Source: Algoriphagus limi
GTDB taxonomy: Bacteria > Bacteroidota > Bacteroidia > Cytophagales > Cyclobacteriaceae
Direction: 5' to 3'
NCBI RefSeq assembly: GCF_024919275.1
Contig: NZ_JANWGH010000001.1
Location: forward strand, 1,682,296 to 1,746,295
Length of the DNA stretch: 64,000 nucleotides
Part shown: in pieces, positions 37,760 through 46,222 of the stretch
Layout of the letters: each line of letters begins with the position of its first letter
Position numbering within the stretch: position 1 is the first letter of the stretch
The notes under the pieces: model-generated
What the model was told of the DNA's origin: nothing
Databases searched by the model: none
Seen by the model: the letters and a program-made list of their open reading frames with translations, nothing else
Position numbers and translations under genes: made by a program

Positions 37760-40741
37760 TTAGAAGGTTAGCGTTACACCTGCAGAGATTTGTCTTCCGT
37801 TAGGGAATCGTCCGATAGAAACGTTTTCAGCGATACCAACTACTTCAGGATCTTGTCCAGTGTACTTAGTGAATGTTGCTAAGTTCATTCCTTGAACGAA
37901 CGCGCTCAAACCTTGCATACCGATTTTCTGAGCTGCAGAAGATGGAAGTACATAGTTCAATGTTACCTGCTTCAAACGTACATAACCACCATCACTCAAG
38001 AATCGAGTAGAGAAGGTATCGATGTTAGAAGTACCTGGTGCCTGACCACCTTCATAAGGACGGCCTACTGTAGTGATATCTCCAGGCTGTCTCCAGTAAT
38101 CCAATTGGTTAATTCTTAGGTTACCAGTTGATGCACCCCAGTCTTCTAGGTTAAACATATCTTGGTTACCTGCCAAGTTTCCAAATTGTCCTTGGAAGAA
38201 TACCTCCAAAGAAAGTGGACCATAGGAGAAAGTATTAGCTAGACCTCCGTAGCTTCCAGGGAAGCCACTACCTCTGTAATCAAGAGTAGACTCACCTACG
38301 ATGTAAGTATAACCTCCATTACCATCGTCGTACATAGCACGTCCGTTAGCAGGGTTAACCCCTAGGAATTGGTGAGTATACCAGAATGAAATAGGTTTTC
38401 CAACGATCAAGGAGTTACCGATTCTATCCAAGTCATCATACAATTCCATCAACTCATTCTCCAAGAATGTGATGTTGAAAGCAGTACTCCACTGGAATTT
38501 GCCTGCAACCACGTTAACAGTCTGCAAATCGAAGTCGATACCTTGGTTTCTAACTTTACCTGTATTTCTGGTGATAGAACCGAATCCGGAATCAGTAGGA
38601 AGTGGGGTGTTGAACAACAGAGCTTCAGAATCTCTTCTCCAGAAGTCAACTGTACCGATGATTCGACCATTGAAGATTGTCCAGTCCAAACCAATGTTCG
38701 TGGTTACTGATTCTTCCCAAGTCAACAAGTCATTACCCAACTGGGAAAGACCTAGAGTACCGTTTCCAAGATACTGACCAGTGTTTCCAACCAATGTTCT
38801 TGAAGCAAAGTTCGCAATGTTGGAGTTACCAGTGATACCGAAGGAAGCTCTCAATCTCAAATTGTCAAGCCAAGTAAGCCCTTCCATGAAGCTCTCTGAA
38901 GAAATTCTCCATCCTACGGAAGCAGCACCAAAAGTACCCCATCTATTTTTCTCACCGAATCGAGAGTGACCGTCACGACGGATAGTAAAATCAGCCGTAT
39001 ATCTGTCGTCGTAGTCATATTTTACTTGACCGAAGAAACCTGCTCTCTTGAATTCGGTAAAGAAACCACCTACTGCAAATGGAGTAGCAGCGTTTTGTAG
39101 ATATCTTAAAGTTGGATTAGCAAATCCTCGACCTGTAGCAGTAGTTTCCTCATTTTGGAAACCTTTGTACTCATAACCTACCAAACCAGACACTGTGTGG
39201 ACGTCATTGAATTTTTTGTTGAAGTTCAAGTTGTGGTTGGTATTGAAGTTATTTCTTCTTTCGTCAGCATAGAAAGACTGACCTCCAAAAGAGGAGAATA
39301 CTGGAATAGTAGAAGGACGGTTGTTTTCGTCTCTGTTGTCAGCGAAGTCAATACCAAAGTAAGAAGTCCAAGACAACCATGGAGTCAATTGATAGTTCAA
39401 CTGCAAGTTAGATACAGTCTGTACAGTAGTACCTTGTCTCAATTCTTCATAAACACCCTGTACGATGTTGTAACCGAAGTTGTGGTTAGAAGGATAATCA
39501 GCCTTGAAAGATCCGTCCTCATTGTAGATAGGTACATTAGGTCTCATGGTGAAACCAGCAGAGAAAGGACCGTTTACGAAGTTACCATTAGCGATAGTAC
39601 CGAAAGTACGCTGATACGCCAAAGAGAAATTCGCTCCGATGGTTAATTTCTTATTTGGTCTGTGAGTCACATTCAAACGACCAGTTGCTCTTTCATACTT
39701 AGACTGAATGATTTGTCCTTCTTGAGCAGTGTATGACCCAGAAAGATAGAAGTTAGTCTTGTCATCACCGCCAGAAACTGACAAATCATAGATAGACATA
39801 CGTCCATTTCTATACAATTCATCAACCCAGTCATAAGACTGCAAGTTTGGATCTTCGGGATCTCCATAAGTAACAGCAGCGTTAGCAGGATTCAAGCCGG
39901 CATTAAGATATGCTTGTCTTTTGATTCCAGCTAGTTGGCTAGCATTCATTACTTCGTACAAGTTCAATGGCTGAACGATACCTTCCTGAACTGAAACTTT
40001 TGTTTTGGTTGTTCCTTTGCCACCTTTCTTAGTAGTAATCAAAACTACACCGTTTGCAGCTTGAGCACCATAAATGGAAGCAGCAGCAGCATCTTTCAAT
40101 ACCTCAATAGACTCAATATCATTAGGGTTGATAGATGCCAAAGCATTTTGCGGACCTTGACCAGAAAGAGAACCAGTTCCAAGCTGAACACCGTCTACAA
40201 TGTATAGAGGCTCGTTTCCAGCGTTAATCGAACCGACACCTCGGATTCGTACGTTCAAGGTACCACCTGGAGCACCACTTGTCGAAGTTACTTGCACACC
40301 AGCAATACGACCCTGCATCGCACGGTCAAAAGACTGCACAGGTAGGTTTTCGAATACCTCACCTTTTACGGATGCAATTGCACCAGTAATTTCTCTTTTT
40401 GACTGATCACCGTAAGAAGTAATCACAAATTCAGAGAGAGACTGAACATCAGGCTCCATCACTACATCGATGGTGGTCTGATTTCCAATCACTACCTCTT
40501 GCTGTCTCAAGCCCACAAAGCTGAAGACCAACACATTACTTCCGGCAGGAACAGAGATGGAATATTTCCCATCCAAATCGGTAGCTGTACCGATTGTCGT
40601 TCCCTTCACCAGAACTGTAGCTCCTGGTACTCCCAAGTTATCTTCCGAAGAAGTAACCGTACCAGTAATCACGCGATTCTGAGCAAACACCACTGCGCTG
40701 CCCAAGAAAAGCATGAGTCCTAGAAGTAAAACTTTCCTCAT
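37760..40741 (-). CDS. SusC/RagA family TonB-linked outer-membrane transporter
   Basis: A 993-residue TonB-dependent transporter with signal peptide (to VFAQ, about 21). An N-terminal carboxypeptidase-regulatory-like domain (GTVTSSEDNLGVPGATVLVKGT) is followed by the SusC signature plug: IRGVGSINAGNEPLYIVDG and EVLKDAAAASIYGAQAANGVVLITTK. The rest is a 22-strand barrel ending in an aromatic-terminated strand (SAGVTLTF). No extended FecA-type signalling domain is present, so no anti-sigma link is indicated. First gene of the operon with susD and a SusE-position lipoprotein; 451 bases of AT-rich DNA lie upstream. Confidence 0.94.
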   Translation of the reverse strand: MRKVLLLGLMLFLGSAVVFAQNRVITGTVTSSEDNLGVPGATVLVKGTTIGTATDLDGKYSISVPAGSNVLVFSFVGLRQQEVVIGNQTTIDVVMEPDVQSLSEFVITSYGDQSKREITGAIASVKGEVFENLPVQSFDRAMQGRIAGVQVTSTSGAPGGTLNVRIRGVGSINAGNEPLYIVDGVQLGTGSLSGQGPQNALASINPNDIESIEVLKDAAAASIYGAQAANGVVLITTKKGGKGTTKTKVSVQEGIVQPLNLYEVMNASQLAGIKRQAYLNAGLNPANAAVTYGDPEDPNLQSYDWVDELYRNGRMSIYDLSVSGGDDKTNFYLSGSYTAQEGQIIQSKYERATGRLNVTHRPNKKLTIGANFSLAYQRTFGTIANGNFVNGPFSAGFTMRPNVPIYNEDGSFKADYPSNHNFGYNIVQGVYEELRQGTTVQTVSNLQLNYQLTPWLSWTSYFGIDFADNRDENNRPSTIPVFSSFGGQSFYADERRNNFNTNHNLNFNKKFNDVHTVSGLVGYEYKGFQNEETTATGRGFANPTLRYLQNAATPFAVGGFFTEFKRAGFFGQVKYDYDDRYTADFTIRRDGHSRFGEKNRWGTFGAASVGWRISSESFMEGLTWLDNLRLRASFGITGNSNIANFASRTLVGNTGQYLGNGTLGLSQLGNDLLTWEESVTTNIGLDWTIFNGRIIGTVDFWRRDSEALLFNTPLPTDSGFGSITRNTGKVRNQGIDFDLQTVNVVAGKFQWSTAFNITFLENELMELYDDLDRIGNSLIVGKPISFWYTHQFLGVNPANGRAMYDDGNGGYTYIVGESTLDYRGSGFPGSYGGLANTFSYGPLSLEVFFQGQFGNLAGNQDMFNLEDWGASTGNLRINQLDYWRQPGDITTVGRPYEGGQAPGTSNIDTFSTRFLSDGGYVRLKQVTLNYVLPSSAAQKIGMQGLSAFVQGMNLATFTKYTGQDPEVVGIAENVSIGRFPNGRQISAGVTLTF

Positions 40742-41192
40742 ATTTGGTTTGATTATGGTTTAAATTAGACTCAATGATATCCCATATCTTTGAATACTCC
40801 AAAAGCAATACTTAGAAAAATCACAATTGTTTAAGAGCAACAGTTCCTATTTTTAAAGCTCTTAAGCTTTTAATCAAAATTTTATTTTGTTTCTAAGCAT
40901 CTCTTCCTCTTTTTCCAAAAATTATTAAGATTAACCAATTGTTAACAAAAGTTAATTCTAGTTGAGAAAAATGAAAAATCTTCCAAAAAAGTAAATCCAA
41001 CCCCAATTTCAGGCATTTATTTTTCAAAATTGATTTTTACCAAAATATTATATAAACCCTCTTTAAAAAGGGTTAATATTTATAAAGCATCCTTATTTAT
41101 AAAAAAATAAATATCTAAACGGGTAAAAAATTATTATATAAACGGTGGGTTGTTTTTTATCAATCCGGCAAAAAAAGCTGAGAACGAATCTT
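40742..41192. other. AT-rich intergenic region upstream of the SusC gene
   Basis: 451 bases without a gene between the PorE-like gene (ends 41193) and the susC start (40741), both minus. It should hold the end of the upstream transcript and the promoter of the Sus operon. A small AACCCT/GGGTT hairpin is near 41055-41074. The motif TATCTTTG at 40785-40792 fits a Bacteroidota -7 element but lies on the plus strand and has no suitable -33 partner. I could not identify the real promoter. Confidence 0.6.
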
Positions 41193-43115
41193 TTAAAGAA
41201 TAGTAATCGTGATTCTTCGATTCAAAGCTTGATTCCGGGCATTTGTATTAGGCACCATAGGTTCTCTGTCTCCCTTTCCTTCTACAGCAGCCCGACCTTC
41301 ATGCACTCCTTCTTTGATTAAAAAATTACGAACGCTTTCAGCCCGCATCAAACTTAGCCTCTGATTATACCCTGGATTACCCACATTATCCGTATGCCCT
41401 GTAATCATGATATTTACATTCGGGTTTTCTCCCAAGAATTTGATCAACCGACGGAGGGAACTCAAAGATTCTGGCTTCAGATCATATTTATCAAAATCAA
41501 AAAATACATTTTCGAATACAAACTCTTCACCCGAAGCAACAGGTGTCAGTGCTACCTCCATATTCTTTACATTCTGAATACTATCCCGCTGCACATTATA
41601 GATCTTCGGCAAGTAACCCTTCTTTTCAACGTAAAGCCCTGATATTGAATTCTCAGGGTATAGCATCATAAACTCTCCCGTTTTTCCATCAGCCTTAAAT
41701 TCATAAAGCGTGCTATCATTAGTCAATGACACCAAAGACAAAGTAGCATCAATGGGCTCCCCCGTTTTAGAATTAAAGACCTTTCCACCTGTTACTGTCA
41801 GATTGTCTCCCAAATATATATCCTGGGGGAAATTGAAACGATATAGTAAAGCCCGGTCATTTTCCTTCTGCTGTGTAGTGAGTTCCGTGAAATAGGCATA
41901 GTCTTTTTGAGCTGTAATAAATAGAGCTACCTGATCCAATTGATCATTAATCGGTAGTCCAAGGTTTTCGGGTTTTGAAAACTCCCCATCTTTTACCCTT
42001 GAAAGAAAAATATCCATCCCCCCAAATCCCTGATGACCATTGGAAGCAAAGAAGAGAATCTCATTATTGAAAAACATAAATGGTGAAATCTCATCCTTCT
42101 GCGTATTCACCACACTTCCAAGATTTTTAGCCTCAGACCAGCTTCCATCTTCTTTTCTTACTGAATACCAAATATCATTTCCTCCAAAACCTCCTTTTCT
42201 ATTAGAAGAGAAAAACAAAACTCTACCATCTGCAGAAAGAGAAGGCTGTGAATCCCATTCCCTTGAATTCACATTTTTGCCCATGTTTTGAGGACGTTGC
42301 CATTTGTTATTGACTTTGTAAGCCACATACAAATCACAACTTCCCTGAGAATCCGGCGCATCACAAGAAGTATAAATCAAAATATTCCCATCAGCGGTCA
42401 CCGAGCAGGTTCCTTCATTGTAAGGGGAATTAATCGTCTCAGCGATACTCGCTGGCTTGGTCCATTCCCCACTTTCGTTCATAAAAGCGGTGTAAATATC
42501 CTCCTTGTCAAAATTCCCTATTCCATCCCGCTTAGTAAAAAGGATCTGTTTTCCATCTGCAGTTAAAACAGGGAAATATTGAAGCCTAAATTCATTTAAT
42601 GGACTTTGGAGTCTTTCCTTATCGATGGATAGTGCATTTCCTAATTGGCTTTCGAGAAATGCCATCAATTCCTTCATCTCCTTATAATAGACGCTGGTTT
42701 TGAAAGAATTTTCCAGGATGGGATCAATTTCCTCGAATTGATTGTATGCTTCCTGAAACTCCCCTCGCTTTAAAAAAATATTGGTGTAAACCCAACCAAT
42801 GTCTGCTGCATGCTTGGGTTTGGCATTTTTTCCGGATAAACGAGCTTTACCCAAATCAGCCACTTCCTGCGCCTTATCCAAGTCTCCAGTCGTGATATAT
42901 AACTGAGACATTTTCACGTAGGCCTCCAAAAAAGAACGCTCACGGGAGATGGCTGCTTGAAATTTTTCAATAGCCTCGTCATACCGTCTTTCTCGGATCA
43001 ATTGCTCTCCTTCTTCATAGTACCGGATAGCCCTGCCATCAATGATGGAATATTGCTGGGCGATCAGACAATAGGAAGGGATAAGAAATAAAATGCAGAA
43101 GAAAAGGCTGCGCAT
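41193..43115 (-). CDS. OmpA-family protein with TPR, beta-propeller and CRD domains (PorE-like)
   Basis: A 640-residue protein from ATG 43115, which begins a signal peptide (RSLFFCILFLIPSYCLIAQ); the longer frame runs through queE. Domains in order: TPR-like helices (about 30-170), a PD40/WD40-like beta-propeller (about 190-430) with repeats such as LSADGRVLFFSSNRKGGFGG and MFFNNEILFFASNG, a short carboxypeptidase-regulatory-like domain (about 440-520), and a C-terminal OmpA-like domain with VFFDFDKYDL and TGHTDNVGNPGYNQ, which binds peptidoglycan. This is the architecture of PorE of the type IX secretion system and of its paralogues, so a T9SS-related role is plausible but not proven. It begins 4 bases after queE. 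Confidence 0.85.
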   Translation of the reverse strand: MRSLFFCILFLIPSYCLIAQQYSIIDGRAIRYYEEGEQLIRERRYDEAIEKFQAAISRERSFLEAYVKMSQLYITTGDLDKAQEVADLGKARLSGKNAKPKHAADIGWVYTNIFLKRGEFQEAYNQFEEIDPILENSFKTSVYYKEMKELMAFLESQLGNALSIDKERLQSPLNEFRLQYFPVLTADGKQILFTKRDGIGNFDKEDIYTAFMNESGEWTKPASIAETINSPYNEGTCSVTADGNILIYTSCDAPDSQGSCDLYVAYKVNNKWQRPQNMGKNVNSREWDSQPSLSADGRVLFFSSNRKGGFGGNDIWYSVRKEDGSWSEAKNLGSVVNTQKDEISPFMFFNNEILFFASNGHQGFGGMDIFLSRVKDGEFSKPENLGLPINDQLDQVALFITAQKDYAYFTELTTQQKENDRALLYRFNFPQDIYLGDNLTVTGGKVFNSKTGEPIDATLSLVSLTNDSTLYEFKADGKTGEFMMLYPENSISGLYVEKKGYLPKIYNVQRDSIQNVKNMEVALTPVASGEEFVFENVFFDFDKYDLKPESLSSLRRLIKFLGENPNVNIMITGHTDNVGNPGYNQRLSLMRAESVRNFLIKEGVHEGRAAVEGKGDREPMVPNTNARNQALNRRITITIL

Positions 43116-43119
43116 GAAT

Positions 43120-43746
43120 TTATGGGATGTCCATAAATTTATGAGTTTGTAGGGATATTTTCCAAGCCGGGCGCTTTTTGATGTATTCAATAATCTCTGA
43201 AGTGAAGCGATCTGCCCTACTCCACTCAGGCTGAAGACGTAGTTCACAAGTCGAATTTACTTGTGCAGCATGGGTCTCTGCAAAATCAAAATCACTTGGA
43301 TGGAAAACAACTACTTTTAGCTCGTTAGCTACCTGATAGATAGAGGGATGTGGCTTTTTGAATTTCTTTGGAGAAAAGCAAACCCAATCAAATTCTCCTG
43401 AAAAAGGATGAGCTCCGGACGTTTCAATATGAGTGGAAAATCCTTTCTCTTTCAAAAGTTGAGTAAGGGGAAATAAATTATACATTAGAGGCTCACCTCC
43501 AGTAATCACAACCAGCCTTCCAGGATAAGCCAAGGCTCCTTCGATGATTTCTTCAATGGAAATGATAGGCCACTTTTCAGCTTCCCAGGATTCTTTTACA
43601 TCACACCAAACACATCCCACATCGCAGCCTCCTAGCCTAATAAAATAAGCTGGGTGCCCTGAAAATCTCCCTTCTCCCTGGATGGTGTAAAAAGCCTCCA
43701 TGACTGGAAGCTGTAGGCCGGCGGCCACAAGTTCTTGAGTTGTCAT
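43120..43746 (-). CDS. queE: 7-carboxy-7-deazaguanine synthase
   Basis: A 208-residue radical-SAM enzyme that turns 6-carboxytetrahydropterin into 7-carboxy-7-deazaguanine for queuosine. ATG 43746 (MTTQELVAAG) is chosen over a 25-residue longer frame that has no family similarity. The cluster motif Cys-x3-Cys-x2-Cys is at residues 41, 45 and 48 (GGCDVGCVWCD). Further blocks: FYTIQGEG, VVITGGEPLMY and ETSGAH; all fit QueE. Its stop lies 4 bases before the PorE-like gene, so the two are probably co-transcribed despite unrelated roles. Confidence 0.92.
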   Translation of the reverse strand: MTTQELVAAGLQLPVMEAFYTIQGEGRFSGHPAYFIRLGGCDVGCVWCDVKESWEAEKWPIISIEEIIEGALAYPGRLVVITGGEPLMYNLFPLTQLLKEKGFSTHIETSGAHPFSGEFDWVCFSPKKFKKPHPSIYQVANELKVVVFHPSDFDFAETHAAQVNSTCELRLQPEWSRADRFTSEIIEYIKKRPAWKISLQTHKFMDIP

Positions 43747-43814
43747 TTTAATTTTTGGTAAAGCGGGTGATCGAACCGCTGAATGAGGCGCAAAGGTAGG
43801 ATGAAAGTTGGAAG

Positions 43815-43884
43815 GTTGCAAAGTGGAAAAGTTGGAAGGTTAAGTTGTCAAACTTTTCAACTTTTCACCTTTCCACTTTACAAC
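43815..43884. repeat. Imperfect inverted repeat between queE and GNAT gene
   Basis: GTTGCAAAGTGGAAAAG at 43815-43831 is nearly the inverse of CTTTCCACTTTACAAC at 43869-43884, with two mismatches. AAGTTGGAAGGTT also occurs twice as a direct repeat between 43805 and 43842. The right arm covers the stop codon of the acetyltransferase, so the hairpin would form across its 3' end. Confidence 0.55.
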
Positions 43885-44315
43885 TCCTTCCGCATGACAA
43901 CTCGATAATCCTCCACCCCTCCTTTTGGAATTACTTCCATGATTTTAAATCCTCTTTGAAGACCAAAATTGATCATGGCGGGGAATCGGTTTCTGGTTTT
44001 GAAATAAATGGCTCGAAAACCCTTTTCCTTAGCCCAATTCTCTTGGTAATCTGCTAAAGCATTGGCAATACCCATTTTCCGATAGTCGGGTATCACCCCT
44101 CCCATCCATGAATAAAAAATTTCAGGAGTATCACTTTGATAGCCAACTTTGAAACCCAACAACTTGCCGTCCCTTTCCGCCACCAAAGCCAAATAAAGTC
44201 GATGCTTTAATTGATCCACATAAAAATCCAAAGAAGCCTTTCCGGGAAACTCAGGAATCCGCTCATGCACCCAGAGGAGCTCTTCGGGAGAAGCATGACG
44301 GATTTTAAACTGCAT
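43878..44315 (-). CDS. GNAT family N-acetyltransferase
   Basis: A 145-residue acetyltransferase of the GNAT fold. The acetyl-CoA loop region reads VIPDYRKMGIANALA (a variant of R/QxxGxG/A) near residues 74-88. Preceding strands (YLALVAERDGKLLGFKVGY) and the following GFRAIYFKTRNRFPAMINFGLQRGF are typical. Substrate unknown. No signal peptide. The gene stands alone and is enclosed by two different inverted repeats (43815-43884 and 44327-44456), so it may be a separately inserted unit. Confidence 0.85.
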   Translation of the reverse strand: MQFKIRHASPEELLWVHERIPEFPGKASLDFYVDQLKHRLYLALVAERDGKLLGFKVGYQSDTPEIFYSWMGGVIPDYRKMGIANALADYQENWAKEKGFRAIYFKTRNRFPAMINFGLQRGFKIMEVIPKGGVEDYRVVMRKEL

Positions 44316-44326
44316 GTTTTTTTGTA

Positions 44327-44456
44327 ATTACGATTTACGAATGACGATTTACGACGTCTTAAAGAAACTCAACCCTAATTTCACTTGGCTAAACTTCAGA
44401 ATTTTAGGATTGAGGTTCAAAATAGTGTCGTAAATCAAAAATCGTAAATCGTAAAT
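44327..44456. repeat. Long imperfect inverted repeat (CGTAAATC family) between GNAT and M20 genes
   Basis: The left arm, 44327-44356, contains ATTACGATTTACGAA then GACGATTTACGAC. The right arm, 44427-44456, reads as its near-inverse (GTCGTAAATC...ATCGTAAATCGTAAAT). Arms are about 30 bases with a 70-base spacer. Repeated TTTACGA units make each arm internally repetitive as well. A single strand would form a long hairpin. Confidence 0.6.
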
Positions 44457-44461
44457 GAAGA

Positions 44462-46051
44462 TCAATCTTTTTTAATCGTCGGATATGTCACTCCCAATTG
44501 CTCCAAATAGGTATCATACTTCGTCTCATCATAATAGAACTTCTCCAATTCAGGCCGGAATTTCTTCATGATTTCAGAATTAAGATAGATTGGTGGTGCA
44601 TCATCTTTGGTAATCATTGGCTTATACTGCTCTTCTTTTGTCTGCACATTATTGAAGTAATCCCAAGCTTGATCAACTAGTTCAGGCTGTAGTAAAAAGT
44701 CCAAAATAGTCATTGCTTCCACCTTTGCTCCTGCAGTGACTCCCTTATGAGCTATAGGTGTAGCCATCGCAATTGCATTACTCCAATGATGCCCTGGCAA
44801 ACCCGGAATATTGGATGGAAAACGCAAAGTCACGGTTGGAACAACCCAAGACACGTCTCCAATATCATCCGATCCTCCACTTCGAAGTTCTTCAACAGGT
44901 TTTCCTAATTCGCTCAATTCTGTCGCAAGCCCTCTTTCCTCTGAACCCATTTCTTTTTGTACAGCCTTCGCTAGGGTCTGATCGTTTTCATCCCATTCTG
45001 GCAAACCAACCTTTTGGATATTTTCAAACATGGTTTCAGCGATCACCTTATTAAAGTGACGTGGCCATGCTGTACCCAAAATTTTATAAGTCATTTCGGT
45101 GTCAGTCATCAAGGCAGCTCCTTTAGCAATATTGGTTGCCTGCTGATACATTTCCATGATTCCATCATACTTTACATCGCGGAAATAATACCAAATGGAA
45201 GCTTTAGAAGGAACTACATTTGGCTGATCGCCACCATCGGTAATTACTGAATGTGACCTTTTCAAAGGATGTAAATGCTCCCGCTTGTAATTCCAACCGA
45301 TATTCATGAGTTCCACTGCATCAGCGGCACTTTTCCCTCTCCATGGTGCTCCTGCCGCATGAGCCGCATCACCTGAAAAAGAATATTCTACCGAAATCAA
45401 ACCTGTTCCAGAAGCCTGTCCCCAACTTACCGCTAGATTATTGGCAACGTGAGTGAAAATACACAGATCGACTTCCTCGAATAATCCATCGCGGGTGTAC
45501 CAAGCCTTGGCAGCCACTAATTCCTCAGCAATTCCCGGCCAAAGAATTAATGTTCCTCCAATATTTTCACGTTCCATGATTTGCTTCACTGCCAAAGCTG
45601 CTGTGATATTCAAAGGAATCCCGGAATTGTGACCTTCACCATGACCCGGAGCACCTTCTACAATAGGTTTGTGATAAGCTACGCCGGGATATTGGGAAGC
45701 TTTTGGAATATCATCCACATCCGAGCCAAGAGCGATCACTGGACCATCCCCATTACTCCAAACTGCCCACCAAGCTGTGGGAATTCCAGATATCCCTTTC
45801 TCAATGGTAAATCCATTTTCCTCAAGGATGCCTGTTAAATACTTGGAAGATTCTATTTCCTGAAAACCCAATTCGGCAAAGCTGAATACTTTATCTACCA
45901 TCACTTGGCTTTGCTTGTGATTTGCTTGGACGATTTCAGCTGCCTCGGCCTTCAGAGCTTCAATTTGTTTAGGGGAATACTTTTTCTGTGAGTAGCCTGC
46001 TATACTGATTCCCAAAAGCAAGGCGAGGCTTATTCCTGTAATTTTTTTCAT
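44462..46051 (-). CDS. M20-family amidohydrolase (AbgB-like)
   Basis: A 529-residue exported metallohydrolase with a signal peptide (KKITGISLALLLGISIAGYSQ). Metal-ligand elements of the M20D/AbgB group are GSDVDDIP (Asp), GHGEGHNSG (His), EELVAAK (Glu pair) and HVANN (His), followed by the dimerisation domain (SFSGDAAHAAGAPWRGKSA). It resembles aminobenzoyl-glutamate hydrolase subunit B and exported relatives that cleave amide bonds of amino-acid conjugates. The C-terminal 80-residue extension (after PELVDQAWD) is typical for this group. Substrate unknown; a scavenging periplasmic peptidase or amidase is likely. Confidence 0.87.
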   Translation of the reverse strand: MKKITGISLALLLGISIAGYSQKKYSPKQIEALKAEAAEIVQANHKQSQVMVDKVFSFAELGFQEIESSKYLTGILEENGFTIEKGISGIPTAWWAVWSNGDGPVIALGSDVDDIPKASQYPGVAYHKPIVEGAPGHGEGHNSGIPLNITAALAVKQIMERENIGGTLILWPGIAEELVAAKAWYTRDGLFEEVDLCIFTHVANNLAVSWGQASGTGLISVEYSFSGDAAHAAGAPWRGKSAADAVELMNIGWNYKREHLHPLKRSHSVITDGGDQPNVVPSKASIWYYFRDVKYDGIMEMYQQATNIAKGAALMTDTEMTYKILGTAWPRHFNKVIAETMFENIQKVGLPEWDENDQTLAKAVQKEMGSEERGLATELSELGKPVEELRSGGSDDIGDVSWVVPTVTLRFPSNIPGLPGHHWSNAIAMATPIAHKGVTAGAKVEAMTILDFLLQPELVDQAWDYFNNVQTKEEQYKPMITKDDAPPIYLNSEIMKKFRPELEKFYYDETKYDTYLEQLGVTYPTIKKD

Positions 46052-46150
46052 ATGATTGGTGGGTTGAATGGATGGAATTTACCAAAAAGCTGAAAACTAG
46101 TCTAAAAAAATTGATCAAAGGAAAAATCTGCTTGTTGGAGGTTTTGAAAG

Positions 46151-46186
46151 TTTGGCTACCAAAGCCGTCTTATTTTTCTATTTTTG
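46151..46186 (+). promoter_or_regulatory. Candidate Bacteroidota-type promoter of leuS
   Basis: TATTTTTG at 46179-46186 fits the -7 element TAnnTTTG. TTTG at 46151-46154 could be the -33 element, but the 24-base spacing is somewhat long. A start point would lie about 30 bases before the leuS ATG. Confidence 0.35.
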
Positions 46187-46222
46187 CAGGCTGTTAGCTA
46201 AAAAATCAAGAATTCATCAACC

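Noticed and set aside
39155..39646. A 163-residue plus-strand ORF inside the SusC gene
   Set aside because: Val/Ser/Arg-rich composition and no motifs; opposite to a well-supported transporter gene.
40785..40792. TATCTTTG as a promoter -7 element near susC
   Set aside because: It is on the plus strand, opposite to susC, has no TTG at 17-23 bases upstream and no plus-strand gene follows.
43116..43247. Upstream extension of the PorE-like gene into queE
   Set aside because: The extra 44 residues are a frame-shifted reading of queE and come before a clear signal peptide at 43115.
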